NCBI GenBank assembly: GCA_001970955.1
Contig: MPUH01000981.1
Coordinates: 1 to 27,169 of the forward strand
Reading direction: 5' to 3'
Source of the DNA: Stentor coeruleus
Lineage: Eukaryota; Ciliophora; Heterotrichea; Heterotrichida; Stentoridae
Length of the DNA stretch: 27,169 nt
Shown: in pieces, positions 1-8,832 of the stretch
Numbering within the stretch: the stretch's first letter is position 1
How the letters are laid out: each line of letters begins with the position of its first letter
Made by a program: the position numbers and the translations under genes
Notes under the pieces: model-generated
Databases searched by the model: none
What the model was told of the DNA's origin: nothing
The model's input: the letters and a program-made list of their open reading frames with translations, nothing else

Positions 1-102
1 TATATCTTATATCATAGAAAATATATTCCTAAAATTAAATTCTGATATACTGTGTATCGATGAAAGTATATCTTATATCATAGAAAATATATTCCTAAAA
101 TT
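1..102 (+). repeat. Direct repeat, 66-bp offset, inside the RNF213-like gene
   Basis: Bases 1-36 and 67-102 are identical over 36 positions with a 66-bp period, so the protein repeats ISYIIENIFLK every 22 residues. The left copy is cut by the window edge, so the array may be longer. It may be a real in-frame tandem duplication or an assembly effect at a contig end. Confidence 0.75.
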
Positions 103-3100
103 TAACCCTATAAACTATCCTGATCGAAAGTATGAAAAATATATAACTCATATATCAATTAATATACGGAAAGAAGCTAATTTAATAAGAGCGATAGAGA
201 AAAAGATAATTGATTATCTAAAATTACCTGAAGTTGTCCTTAAAGATTGGAAATTATTTATTTTTATTGATAAAGAAGTTTCTGAGCATTCCAGGGATAT
301 ACAAAGTGCCCTCCATTACTTTTTAATCTCAATTTTTGAAGAAGAATTTCTTCAACTTGTTTATCAAATTGAAAAATTCCAAGCTTTTTCATCTTATTTT
401 TGTGATCATGGTGAAAATCATTCGTTGGATGTAAAAAAAATCTGGCTTAAAAATTTTGAAAAGCTAGAAATCACTCATGATATTCAGCTGCAAAAACTCC
501 CTTCTTCTAATCAGATTGAGAAATTTGAGTTCGAATTGGAATTTCCATTCTCAATGATTGAATATCAAAAAATTAGTGAATTATATACTGTGTATTCTAA
601 TTCAGACAAGGAGGAAGTTGATGAAATTTTATTTAAAGAATCATATTGTAAAAATTCTACATTTATTGAGCATTCTCTAAGTAATAAAATGCATTCGAAA
701 CTTGAAGAAATTTACTTAAAAGATCTTCTCAATCTTTTTTTAAATGAAAAAAATTTAAATCAAAAGTCTGTAAATTTGCTATATGCCATTATGAATTTAT
801 CATTTATTCCTGATTGTGACACAGAGGATAAAATTCTAAGTTTTATGCAAATGCAATCATTATTTATGTCTCTAACATATTTTATTAAGATTGCTGAGAC
901 TTATCGAGCAAAAAGTTTATACAATGAGCTATTTGATCTTATCAATAGCAAAATGAATTATATAGAAGAAACAGCTATGGTTCTCTTATCGGAAAAAGAA
1001 AATAATGATTCAGAAGAAGAGAAAGATGATGAGATAAATAAAAAAGAAAATAATGATTCAGAAGAAAAGGAAGATTCTGAGATGATTGTAATAGAAGAGG
1101 AAAATAATGAGAAGGCAGAAAATGAGAAAATCTCTAAACAAAAATTAAAAATCTGTTTAGAAATAATCGTCAACCAAATTTGCAATTATTTTTATCCTGA
1201 AGAGAATTTAATCAAGGAATGTGGGGATGAAACATATTTGAGTCTTGTGAAAAAAATTTCAAATATGCTTTTTCCATTTAAATCCAATGAAGAAATTAAT
1301 TTGGAATCATATGAAGCCTTACAATATTTATTTAAAGCAATGTCTATGACTATTACAGCAGAACTCAGTATCTATAAAGTAGCTGAGATATCAATTAAAG
1401 ATATGAAGCTTGAAATTTACAATTCGGATGCTTTTTCTAATCTATTCGAATATATTCAAACATCCAATAAATCAACAAATGATGAAGTATTGAAATTCAA
1501 AATGTACTGCTATAATTTACTCATCATAAAAAGTCCTGAGAAAATCCCTGAAGTTTTCAAAGAAATAAACACGAATAACAATATTTGGAAATTCGCTAAA
1601 AATTTCTTAGGAGTCTGTATTTCCAATCTTAGCATTTGTGATCAAATCGAAGAATTTGAAATTGATTACCTCGAAGATACAGGACTGATACTAGAATTTG
1701 AAAAAAACGAATACTATGAAAAAATTGAAAATGAAATAGCTGATTGTGGATTAGAGCATACATTATGCATATTATTTAGTGATATTTTACAGCATTCATT
1801 GGAAGATTTCGTTTTGGATAGTGAAAAGTCACCTAAAGAACTTTATGATATAATGATGCTATATTTTAGATTATATAGTCATAAAGGAAAGAATAATTTA
1901 AAGAAGCTTATTTATATAGCCAGACTTAAAAGTTTAATGGAAGTTTATATTGATTGGATTATTGATGATAAAGATCAGTCTAATGAAGATGTAATAAAAA
2001 TTGGAGAGAATATACTTCAAGAAAATGATGCTAAGGTGCTAGTTTTATATGGAATTAAGCTTTATAAAGATAAACAAAATATTAATTATGCAGAAGTTGC
2101 TGAGAGGATGAAAAACAACAGATTGAAGTGGATGAGACAAAGTGGTCTTATAGAATTTGAAAGCAATTTAACAGTGTATCCATTTTCTTTATCATCTAGC
2201 AAATCTTTGGATTTTGAGATAATAAAAAGCTTTAAGGATAATATAATAAAAGACACAAGTAATTTAAATGAAACTTTCAGAAACAGCATAATCTCAAATC
2301 CTTTAGCTCTAGGGATAGTTTATATCAAAGAAGTATTTATTTTTTACAAGACCAGACTTCCTGAAGCTTTTGGGGCATTTAAAACTTGGCATACAAACAA
2401 CAAGGATTTTCTTTTAGAAAACTTTGGTTTGCAGTATTTTATGCTTATTGGTAGCTTTTTAAATAATTTCCCAAAGAGTTCTCCTTTATATATATCACCT
2501 GAAATGTCTTCTGCTGATATTCATAAAATTTTAGCTAAATGCTTTGCATTTCTTATAATTCTAGTATACAGAAAACAAAAAACTCCACTGACATCTATTT
2601 TCTTTAATGAAAAGGGTAATTTTTATGAGAATTTAGATCAAATTTTGAAGAAAAATTATATCGTTGGCGACTACCCTGATGCTAAGCTCGTGGATGTTAG
2701 ATGGAAACTTGCTGAGTTTGATAGCCTTAAGCAAGCTACAGCTTATAAATGCTCTGATGTTTGTGATTACATTTACTTTATTTCAAGGTTTGGCAGACCT
2801 ATAGGAATAAGTGAATGTCCTATTGATAATAAGAAAATCGGGAGAACAGAGCATGGATTTGTTATAAGAACAGGGCATCAGCCAATATCTGAAACTGAAG
2901 CTTATAAGCATCTTAAAAGCTGTCTAAAAAACTATGAAACATTTGCAAGAAAAGGCTGTAACATATCAAAAATATTTGACAGTGATGCAATTATAGATCA
3001 AGATGAGCATGCTTATTCAATAAAACCAATAAGTTTTTATGCTATTAATGTTATTGTGAAATCATGTTTATTATTACTAATAGAATTGAAAAGTATACCT

Positions 3101-3589
3101 GATGAAAATTTGCATAAAATTTTCACATTTAGTGAAGACTTTTCTAATGAAGAAATAAATTATTTCTCGAAAGATAGATATGTAGGACTTCTTGATAGAC
3201 ATATTAATATGTTCATTAACAAAATTGATGATATTTTGATAAAATTAGGTTGTCAAGAAATACATACATGGCTTTATGCATTACTAGAGCAAATCCCTAA
3301 AGTATTAGAAATCACAAAATATACTTCAGATACTTATATTAGAAAAACTGAATTCGAGAGTTCTTTTGAGAAAGAATTAATAAACAAGAATCTAAAAAAT
3401 ATATCCAAAGTGGTAAATGACTATAAATTAATGCTCTACAATCCTGAAAAATTATCAAAAGAAGACCTAGTAACTGAGCTTAATTCTGATTCAAGCTCAT
3501 ATCCATGTATAAAACTTTTCAGAGTGGCCCGTAAACCAAATATAAAAAGCATTATAACAATGTTTAAATATCAGATGAAACCTGCATAA
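2..3589 (+). CDS. RNF213-like giant E3 ligase, C-terminal part (5' truncated by window edge)
   Basis: The frame is open from base 2, so the gene begins outside the window; about 1195 residues are visible before a TAA. The first ATG in any annotation here would be artificial. The recognisable block is an RZ-type zinc-finger region near 2740-2870: KCSDVC, then FGRPIGISECP and KKIG, in the order of the RNF213 finger. Two of the usual zinc ligands look replaced (Phe for the Cys before Gly-Arg-Pro, Asp for the last Cys). The segment ending in KLFRVARKPNIKS is also typical of RNF213 proteins just after the finger. No C3HC4 RING is visible in the roughly 900 residues before the RZ block. Residues from about 980 to 1135 nt form an acidic Asn/Glu/Lys low-complexity insert. 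The AAA motor of this family would lie further upstream. RNF213 is known as an AAA-ATPase ubiquitin ligase in lipid-droplet and antimicrobial biology; whether this one is catalytic is doubtful. Homology continues in the next entry. Confidence 0.7.
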   Translation: MSYIIENIFLKLNSDILCIDESISYIIENIFLKFNPINYPDRKYEKYITHISINIRKEANLIRAIEKKIIDYLKLPEVVLKDWKLFIFIDKEVSEHSRDIQSALHYFLISIFEEEFLQLVYQIEKFQAFSSYFCDHGENHSLDVKKIWLKNFEKLEITHDIQLQKLPSSNQIEKFEFELEFPFSMIEYQKISELYTVYSNSDKEEVDEILFKESYCKNSTFIEHSLSNKMHSKLEEIYLKDLLNLFLNEKNLNQKSVNLLYAIMNLSFIPDCDTEDKILSFMQMQSLFMSLTYFIKIAETYRAKSLYNELFDLINSKMNYIEETAMVLLSEKENNDSEEEKDDEINKKENNDSEEKEDSEMIVIEEENNEKAENEKISKQKLKICLEIIVNQICNYFYPEENLIKECGDETYLSLVKKISNMLFPFKSNEEINLESYEALQYLFKAMSMTITAELSIYKVAEISIKDMKLEIYNSDAFSNLFEYIQTSNKSTNDEVLKFKMYCYNLLIIKSPEKIPEVFKEINTNNNIWKFAKNFLGVCISNLSICDQIEEFEIDYLEDTGLILEFEKNEYYEKIENEIADCGLEHTLCILFSDILQHSLEDFVLDSEKSPKELYDIMMLYFRLYSHKGKNNLKKLIYIARLKSLMEVYIDWIIDDKDQSNEDVIKIGENILQENDAKVLVLYGIKLYKDKQNINYAEVAERMKNNRLKWMRQSGLIEFESNLTVYPFSLSSSKSLDFEIIKSFKDNIIKDTSNLNETFRNSIISNPLALGIVYIKEVFIFYKTRLPEAFGAFKTWHTNNKDFLLENFGLQYFMLIGSFLNNFPKSSPLYISPEMSSADIHKILAKCFAFLIILVYRKQKTPLTSIFFNEKGNFYENLDQILKKNYIVGDYPDAKLVDVRWKLAEFDSLKQATAYKCSDVCDYIYFISRFGRPIGISECPIDNKKIGRTEHGFVIRTGHQPISETEAYKHLKSCLKNYETFARKGCNISKIFDSDAIIDQDEHAYSIKPISFYAINVIVKSCLLLLIELKSIPDENLHKIFTFSEDFSNEEINYFSKDRYVGLLDRHINMFINKIDDILIKLGCQEIHTWLYALLEQIPKVLEITKYTSDTYIRKTEFESSFEKELINKNLKNISKVVNDYKLMLYNPEKLSKEDLVTELNSDSSSYPCIKLFRVARKPNIKSIITMFKYQMKPA

Positions 3590-3593
3590 TTAA

Positions 3594-3609
3594 GTAAAAA
3601 TCCTAAAAG
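3594..3609 (+). other. Probable 16-nt intron in the RNF213-like gene
   Basis: The stretch starts GTAAAA and ends TAAAAG. Its removal moves frame 2 into frame 3, exactly what is needed to join the two RNF213-like blocks. Size and ends agree with the introns at 10024-10038 and 22949-22964. The weakness is the in-frame TAA only four bases before the 5' splice site, which the intron does not remove. Confidence 0.55.
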
Positions 3610-5072
3610 CTTTTTACCCTATTCTTAGATTTTCAAATTATCTTATTGATGAACATAATCATAGAATATCGAGAGATGATGCAAAAGGAACAGAAATTAA
3701 TACTTTGTTGAAGGATGAAAAAATATTAGATTTGTTTGACAAATTCATTAAGGCATGGGAAAAACTACCAAAAGACTGTCTCCAATACTCGAACTACACT
3801 CTCCAAAAGCCAGATCTCTCAAAAGACAGCACACTCAATATGTTTTTAATAGACAACAAAGAAAAATCATCTGGTATACATATAGCAGCAGCAATAATAT
3901 ACCTCTCAAATCTCCAAAATATGATATTAAAAAGTATCCTTGATCATCTCAAACTCACAAATAATAGCAAAAGTATCTTAGACGATCATAAATATCCTCC
4001 CCATATACTCAAAAAAGAAAATATTATAAATTTCTCATTCCTAAAAACTGAAGAACTTTTAGAAAACTATATAAGCAACCCTAATTATGGTGAGGGTTAT
4101 GAAATTTCATATGATTTTGATAGGATCCAAAGTGCAATTCTCGCTGAAGTATGTAAGAAAAAATTCATAAATCCTGAACAACTTAATTATATGCATTACC
4201 AATTTGAATTGTTAAGTCAATCAGGAGATAAATCAAGTATCATAAGCAGCATAAGGGCAAATATTAAACAAGAGAAGTTTAATGCTGAAACTTCTAAAAA
4301 ATATGAGGTTTTCTTTGAGGATCTTAATAAAGAAAATGTAAGTCGTTATGCTGAGGAGATTAGAAACTTATACACTTCAATGAATTCTTTGCTTTCATTA
4401 TTAAAATGCTCTGAAGTTCAAGGTAATGAAACTATATGAAATTATATAAAGAAAATAAGGTCTGATCAAAGCAAAAAACTATCTACCAATATCTCTAGTG
4501 AAAAATCCATGATAGCTAATACTGAGATTAAATACATTATAAGCATTTATAACATTATAGAATCTCATTACTTTAAATACTTTGTAGAAATGATAAAGCA
4601 GGATTATAAAAGCGAAAAACAAAAATATTCTATAAATTGTTTGATCTCTGAAATTGTTAGTAACAAAAGCACTCAGTTTCCTGAATTATCAGATATAAGA
4701 GATGCTGTTATGAGGTTTATTATAAGATGCAGTATGGCAAAATTGGAAATTCAGCAGCCCTTAACATTTTATATTGATAGGTCTGATTTTTGGGAAGAAG
4801 ATATATCGTTAGATAAAATTGGATTACTTAAAGAAGAACTGGATAAAAAGAAAATCAATATTGCGAATTGCTATTGTTTATATAAATGCTTAATAGATGC
4901 CGTGGATAAACCTAAGGATTCAACTAATTTTATTGATAATAAAAAAGAGAATGAAAATAAGGATAAGAATAGAAAAAAAGATCAAATAATTAGTAAGAAC
5001 AAGAAAGGTGGAGTGGAAGCTAAAGGAAGAGGAAAAGCAGGAAAAGTTAAGCCGGGATATAATTTGAATTAG
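3610..5072 (+). CDS. RNF213-like gene, continuation (C-terminal domain)
   Basis: This has no plausible start ATG of its own, and its sequence matches the C-terminal domain of RNF213 proteins: YPILRFSNYLIDEHNHRISR, then a Trp-x-x-Leu-Pro segment, a helix pair with SSGIHIAAAIIYL, and a YDFDRIQSAI segment. It is therefore the downstream exon of the entry at 2-3589. Removing a 16-nt intron at 3594-3609 restores the same reading frame, but a TAA at 3587-3589 stays in frame. A TGA at 4437-4439 also lies in frame; 23 sense codons join it to the next ATG at 4509, and the helical character continues on both sides, so I read it as Trp. The last 50 residues are a Lys/Glu/Asn tail ending in TAG at 5070-5072. 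Together the two parts give about 1680 residues. If UGA is not sense here, the gene is a pseudogene. Confidence 0.65.
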
Positions 5073-5130
5073 TAGAAATAATTTAGTATTATTTATATGA
5101 GTTTTATGATTACTATATTATGAGCTTAAA

Positions 5131-5191
5131 GTAGGTGATAGTTAAGGTGGCATGGTTTAAACCTTGTCTGATCGAGGTTTGTTTGTCCTAC
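5131..5191 (+). other. Structured segment with nested inverted repeats and tRNA-like A-box
   Basis: GTAGG at 5131 and CCTAC at 5187 are complementary and enclose a palindrome GGTTTAAACC (5154-5163) and a perfect 6-bp stem, AAACCT at 5159-5164 with AGGTTT at 5175-5180. TAGTTAAGGTGG at 5139-5150 fits a pol III A-box and GATCGAGG at 5170 resembles part of a B-box. The spacing is too short and no cloverleaf forms, so I do not call a tRNA. It lies between the RNF213-like and integrase genes. Confidence 0.25.
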
Positions 5192-5310
5192 GATCTCTTT
5201 CTTTAAGCAGATTCGGTATATTAAACTACTTGTTGTCGCTGGTTATGTGACTCTTTATTTGGTTCAGGAGGTCTTTATGTTTTTTTTTTAGAATGCAATA
5301 GATATAAAAT

Positions 5311-6612
5311 ATGAATAACTCAATCAAAGAGTTTAAAAAAGGCCTTGAAGATTTTCTTAAAAACCAGATGACAGAAACTTTAAAAAAAATTGAAGAATCT
5401 TTTGAAAAAAGGATAGAAAGTTTGGAAAACAAAGTAAATTTGATTTCTAGAACCCACCAAAATTTTGAAAATCAAATAGACACTATACCCGCTTTAACTA
5501 CTAATGTGGAAGATTCAAAAGAAAGCGCTTCTGTTTTATTTCCAGTATCTAGAAACCCAGCCCAATTTGAAAGCCAATTAAACATTAGAAATGAGACTTC
5601 TATTTTATATCCAAACTTTTATCGAAGAAAAGGGGGATATGATGAAGTTGTACGTCACATAGAATCCAATTATGAATGGTTTCCAGATCATATTTTACAA
5701 AAGGTATGCAAAAGATCGCTTGCTCAGGTAAAAAGCCAATGGAGTAGAAAGATTGCAGAAAACTATGCAATAATTAATCCAAAGTCATCTTCCTTATCCC
5801 TTAGTAAACTTTTTTTTCGGAGAAACCAACTTGATCGGTTTTTTCAAATTCCATTTAAAGCGGAAATAAATAGAATAATCGAATTTTTTCACTTGGAAAA
5901 TCGTATAGACCATAAGAAAAAAAATGAAATGGTAAATGCAATATCAGAGGAATACTACTGGGAAAATATACTAGGTGATTGTAAAAATTTTATCAAAGGC
6001 TGTCGCATTTGTCAAGAAGAGTATTTGATAAATCTCCCATTAATTGAACGAAATCCTTTAATAATTAAAACAACTAAAACTCTTGAAATAGTGCAAATTG
6101 ATTTAATAATGGGAGCTTTTATTACCAAGTATGGATTTAAGTACATTTTAACAGCCAAAAACCATTTTTCAAGATTTGCATTTGCTCGACCACTGCACGA
6201 CAAAAACTCAAAAAATACTTCGATTTGCTTAGAAAATTTGCTAAGGGAGTGGGGAAAGCCAAACGTAATACAAACAGATAATGGAACAGAATTTAAAGGC
6301 CAATTCAATCGAATCCTTATTCAAAATCAGATTCCACACAAAAAGGGCAGACCTTATCATCCCGAATCTCAAGGGAGTATTGAAAGCTTTAATAAGTATT
6401 TCAAACATGAATTAGGCCAAAGATGTATTGAACATAATGAAAATCCTAATTTTAATTTTGAAGCATCTATACAGCAAATTATCCATTATTACAATTGCTG
6501 AATACAAGAATCTATAAAGTGCAAAAATGTGTCAAAAGCATATTTTTATATATGATTTATCAAATTAATTAATACAGAGTTCACGACTGTGAACGATATA
6601 TTTTCTAACTAA
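5311..6612 (+). CDS. Retroviral-type integrase (H2C2 + DDE), KRBA2/Ginger-like, stand-alone
   Basis: About 433 residues if TGA at 6499-6501 and 6553-6555 are sense; 396 if the first is a stop. The N-terminus (about 1-50) is a charged coiled coil. Around residues 190-235 there is an integrase zinc-binding module: two His in FFHLENRIDH and a Cys pair in GCRIC. The catalytic core follows with VQIDLIMG (first Asp), IQTDNGTEF (second Asp) and HPESQGSIESFNKY (Glu), with 34 residues between the last two acids. The family joins DNA ends during transposition. After the first TGA the sequence still follows the family pattern YN-x3-H-x-SI-x6-A-x-F (YNC, then IQESIK and SKAYF), which argues that the TGA is read through. 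No reverse transcriptase, gag or protease is nearby, and I found no convincing terminal repeats, so it is either a DNA-transposon remnant of Ginger/Polinton type or a domesticated gene. Confidence 0.8.
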
Positions 6613-6620
6613 CTAACTAA
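6604..6620 (+). repeat. Short AACT tandem repeat
   Basis: TTCTAACTAACTAACTAA holds several copies of a 4-nt unit. It overlaps the TAA that closes the integrase frame read through TGA and sits about 40 bp from the converging C2-domain gene. Just upstream (about 6582-6597) is a small hairpin, GTTCAC-GACT-GTGAAC. Both may simply mark the 3' ends of the two genes. Confidence 0.6.
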
Positions 6621-6656
6621 TTATATATGATTTATCTATAACTCTTATAAATTTAA

Positions 6657-7772
6657 TTATCCTGATCGCAAATAACACCTAGCAAAATCTGTGCTTTTTG
6701 GTGTTGCAGCCCTTTTTGGGGAAATAAACATATTAGGTGCATCGAATTTTAGTTCAAGCAATTCCTGATTGTCTTCACAGTCTTTAACTTGTAAGCATTT
6801 TCTTTTTATATTTTCTACTTCTTCCCAATCAACCATATTTTGTGGTGAATAAAGGCTGATATTTTTTTTATTTGTGACTCTGAATCCATCTTGAGTTTTA
6901 TTAACATCAAGGTTTCTATGCATTTCATTAAGTTTTTCAGATGTATGGACATAAAGTCTTTTGCGGACTAGGCTTCTGCATTTATCTTGCCTAAGTCGTG
7001 AAATATCAAAAGTCAGCTGGTTTTTAAGATGAGTTAAAGCTTCTTTTTCTTGTTGGAGGAGTTGTTTATCGTTAGCATAAGACTTTTCATCTTGGATTAT
7101 TTCATCTGGTTGGGAAAATAACACATAAGGAGATGCACTAACTTCTACATCCTCATCAGAGCTCTCTTCAGTATGATTTGGTGTAGTTTTCCTAACAAAC
7201 TCAGTCACTTTGCTTTTATAATTCCTTTTTTCCTGATTGAGTTTTTCTACTTTTTTCTTATACTTCCTCTTATAAAACTCAAGTTCCTCCTTTTCAAGTT
7301 CTAATTCATTGAGTTTTCTAGCATATTCTTCTTTTAAATCAACTGAAGCATAGCTTGTATTATGCGTGCTTTGTTCTGATCGACGTTCTTCATACATATT
7401 AACACTTACTCGAATCTTCCCAATATTTTTCCCTTCGTTATAAAGATCTACGCATTCATTGATTTTACCTTTAAACAGATCTTCTACAGAAAGGCTACAA
7501 AAGCCGATTTCTTGACTTGCGAAAATGATACTATGATGAAGGACTTTAATTTTTAATGGAGCTGGGTCTAAAGCTTCGAAAACGTGGCATTCTTCCCATA
7601 CTGGATTAAAATGCCCATTAGGTGATACTTTTGACGTCCATTTTTCGCTATTCCACTGGGCTTCGATGAAAGGGCTCATTGACCCGAATTTAGCTACGTT
7701 TTTTTCTAGAGTCCCTTCGAATACTTTGAGTCTTAGAACTATACATGGAGATACTTCTGTGAAATGAGTCAT
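6657..7772 (-). CDS. C2-domain protein with coiled coil
   Basis: 371 residues from ATG to TAA. Residues about 5-115 form a C2-like beta sandwich: LRLKVFEGTLEKNVAKFGSM, then SPFIEAQW, the typical GHFNPVWEE turn, and LKIKVLHHS. The Asp residues that bind calcium in canonical C2 loops are not evident (SPF where DPY is usual, HHSIIFAS where D-x-D is usual), so calcium-independent binding is more likely. Residues about 128-185 and 230-270 are rich in Glu/Lys/Leu heptads and probably coiled coil. The C-terminal 100 residues look disordered. C2 proteins usually dock on membranes or act as scaffolds, including in cilia; the partner is not visible. It converges with the integrase gene. Confidence 0.75.
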   Translation of the reverse strand: MTHFTEVSPCIVLRLKVFEGTLEKNVAKFGSMSPFIEAQWNSEKWTSKVSPNGHFNPVWEECHVFEALDPAPLKIKVLHHSIIFASQEIGFCSLSVEDLFKGKINECVDLYNEGKNIGKIRVSVNMYEERRSEQSTHNTSYASVDLKEEYARKLNELELEKEELEFYKRKYKKKVEKLNQEKRNYKSKVTEFVRKTTPNHTEESSDEDVEVSASPYVLFSQPDEIIQDEKSYANDKQLLQQEKEALTHLKNQLTFDISRLRQDKCRSLVRKRLYVHTSEKLNEMHRNLDVNKTQDGFRVTNKKNISLYSPQNMVDWEEVENIKRKCLQVKDCEDNQELLELKFDAPNMFISPKRAATPKSTDFARCYLRSG

Positions 7773-8255
7773 TTATTATTATTTAATTTATTAATTATGT
7801 GTTTTTATGGATAAGTAACTTTTTTTATGTTAGGATGCTTGAGAAGAGTTTTTAGGCTTTGATAGAAAATTTTTAATTGGGGAGAAGTTTAGGATGGGTA
7901 TTGAAAGTTCATGTTAAGGTGTGATTTGTAGATATTTTTTGTAAATTTAAAGTTTTTATTGCAAATGATATGATGATTGGGAAAATACTGGTAAATTAAC
8001 GCATTTTGTTTTAAGGTTTAAGTTTTTTTTAAATAATATTAGGAATTTTACTTCTAAAAGAAGTGCTTAAGAAAATTGTGGCATTTTCAATATTTTTTTA
8101 AAGTGGGTAAATCTAGAATTTGATTGTGTTTATAAAGGCAAGGGCTAAAAAAAAAAACTGCTTTATAGTGACAATTTCATACAGATATCGCATTTAGATT
8201 TAATAATTATTGCGAATTAAAATAAAAGGACAAAAACTCATGCAAATTATTAAAT
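7773..8255. other. Spacer, no gene seen
   Basis: T/G-rich on the plus strand up to about 8150, which is A/C-rich in the sense of the minus-strand C2 gene it precedes. It then changes over a short stretch containing a self-complementary AATAATTATT near 8205 before the 3' end of the UBTD-type gene. No open frame of note. Confidence 0.6.
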
Positions 8256-8807
8256 TTACGACTTTTTGTAAACTAAAATAACCATCCCGCTTTCAATTGA
8301 ATAGGAAATAAGCGACCTGTTATCTAAAAGTTCTTTACCACAAAAAAAAAACCTTATTTCAGCAACCCCGATATCTTTATTTTTATCTAAATACATATCT
8401 TTAAGTTCTTTAACCATAATTCCATTATTAATCTGGAATTCATCTTCTTTTACTGTAAAAACAGTTCGAAGTTTTATCTTCACAACACTTTCCTGAAGGA
8501 TTTTTTTAACAATTAAAGGCATATTCGGGTCTTTATATCTTATAGGATCTGCAAGAATAAAAGATGGTATTTCATATCGGTGACCATTAGGGCTTATACA
8601 TACTGCCATAGTATCATTTTCTAGGGCAAAACCACCCATTTCAAGTATAAGTTTAGCTGATTGTGGCTCAGCTTCTGCAGCTTGGCGAAGATATAAACAA
8701 GAACCTCTTGTGTGCCCACGGAAATTATGCCAAAACTCACTGCGTTTTGCTTGAAGTGTTGAAGGAGTCAAAGTAGCTTCCCAAGCTTTTGTGAGTTTTA
8801 TTTTAAA
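8256..8807 (-). CDS. Ubiquitin domain-containing protein, UBTD1/2 (DC-UbP) type
   Basis: The homologous frame runs from just after an in-frame TAG at 8808-8810 to TAA. Residues upstream of the TTG at 8771 (KAWEATLTPSTL) match the PW-x-LT segment that precedes the family's LR-x-KR-x-EFW motif, here LQAKRSEFW, so the protein starts above 8771. The N-terminal helical ubiquitin-binding module includes RQAAEAEPQSAKLILE and NGHRYEIPSFILADPI. The C-terminal 80 residues are a ubiquitin-like fold (VVKIKLRTVF to GMVILVYKKS) with no GlyGly tail, as usual for the family. UBTD proteins bind E2 enzymes such as UBE2D and tune ubiquitin transfer. Oddity: no ATG lies between the TAG and the homologous region; an ATA at 8799-8801 sits where a start would be expected, or a short 5' exon is missed. 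It is divergent from the 8833 gene with almost no gap. Confidence 0.8.
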   Translation of the reverse strand, partial: FKIKLTKAWEATLTPSTLQAKRSEFWHNFRGHTRGSCLYLRQAAEAEPQSAKLILEMGGFALENDTMAVCISPNGHRYEIPSFILADPIRYKDPNMPLIVKKILQESVVKIKLRTVFTVKEDEFQINNGIMVKELKDMYLDKNKDIGVAEIRFFFCGKELLDNRSLISYSIESGMVILVYKKS

Positions 8808-8832
8808 CTAGTTTGTAAATAATAAATATACA

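Noticed and set aside
958-1185. Minus-strand open frame opposite the RNF213-like gene
   Set aside because: Antisense shadow of the acidic Glu/Asn insert, giving Ser/Phe repeats.
5131-5191. tRNA gene
   Set aside because: A- and B-box-like motifs are too close and no cloverleaf with an anticodon loop can be drawn.
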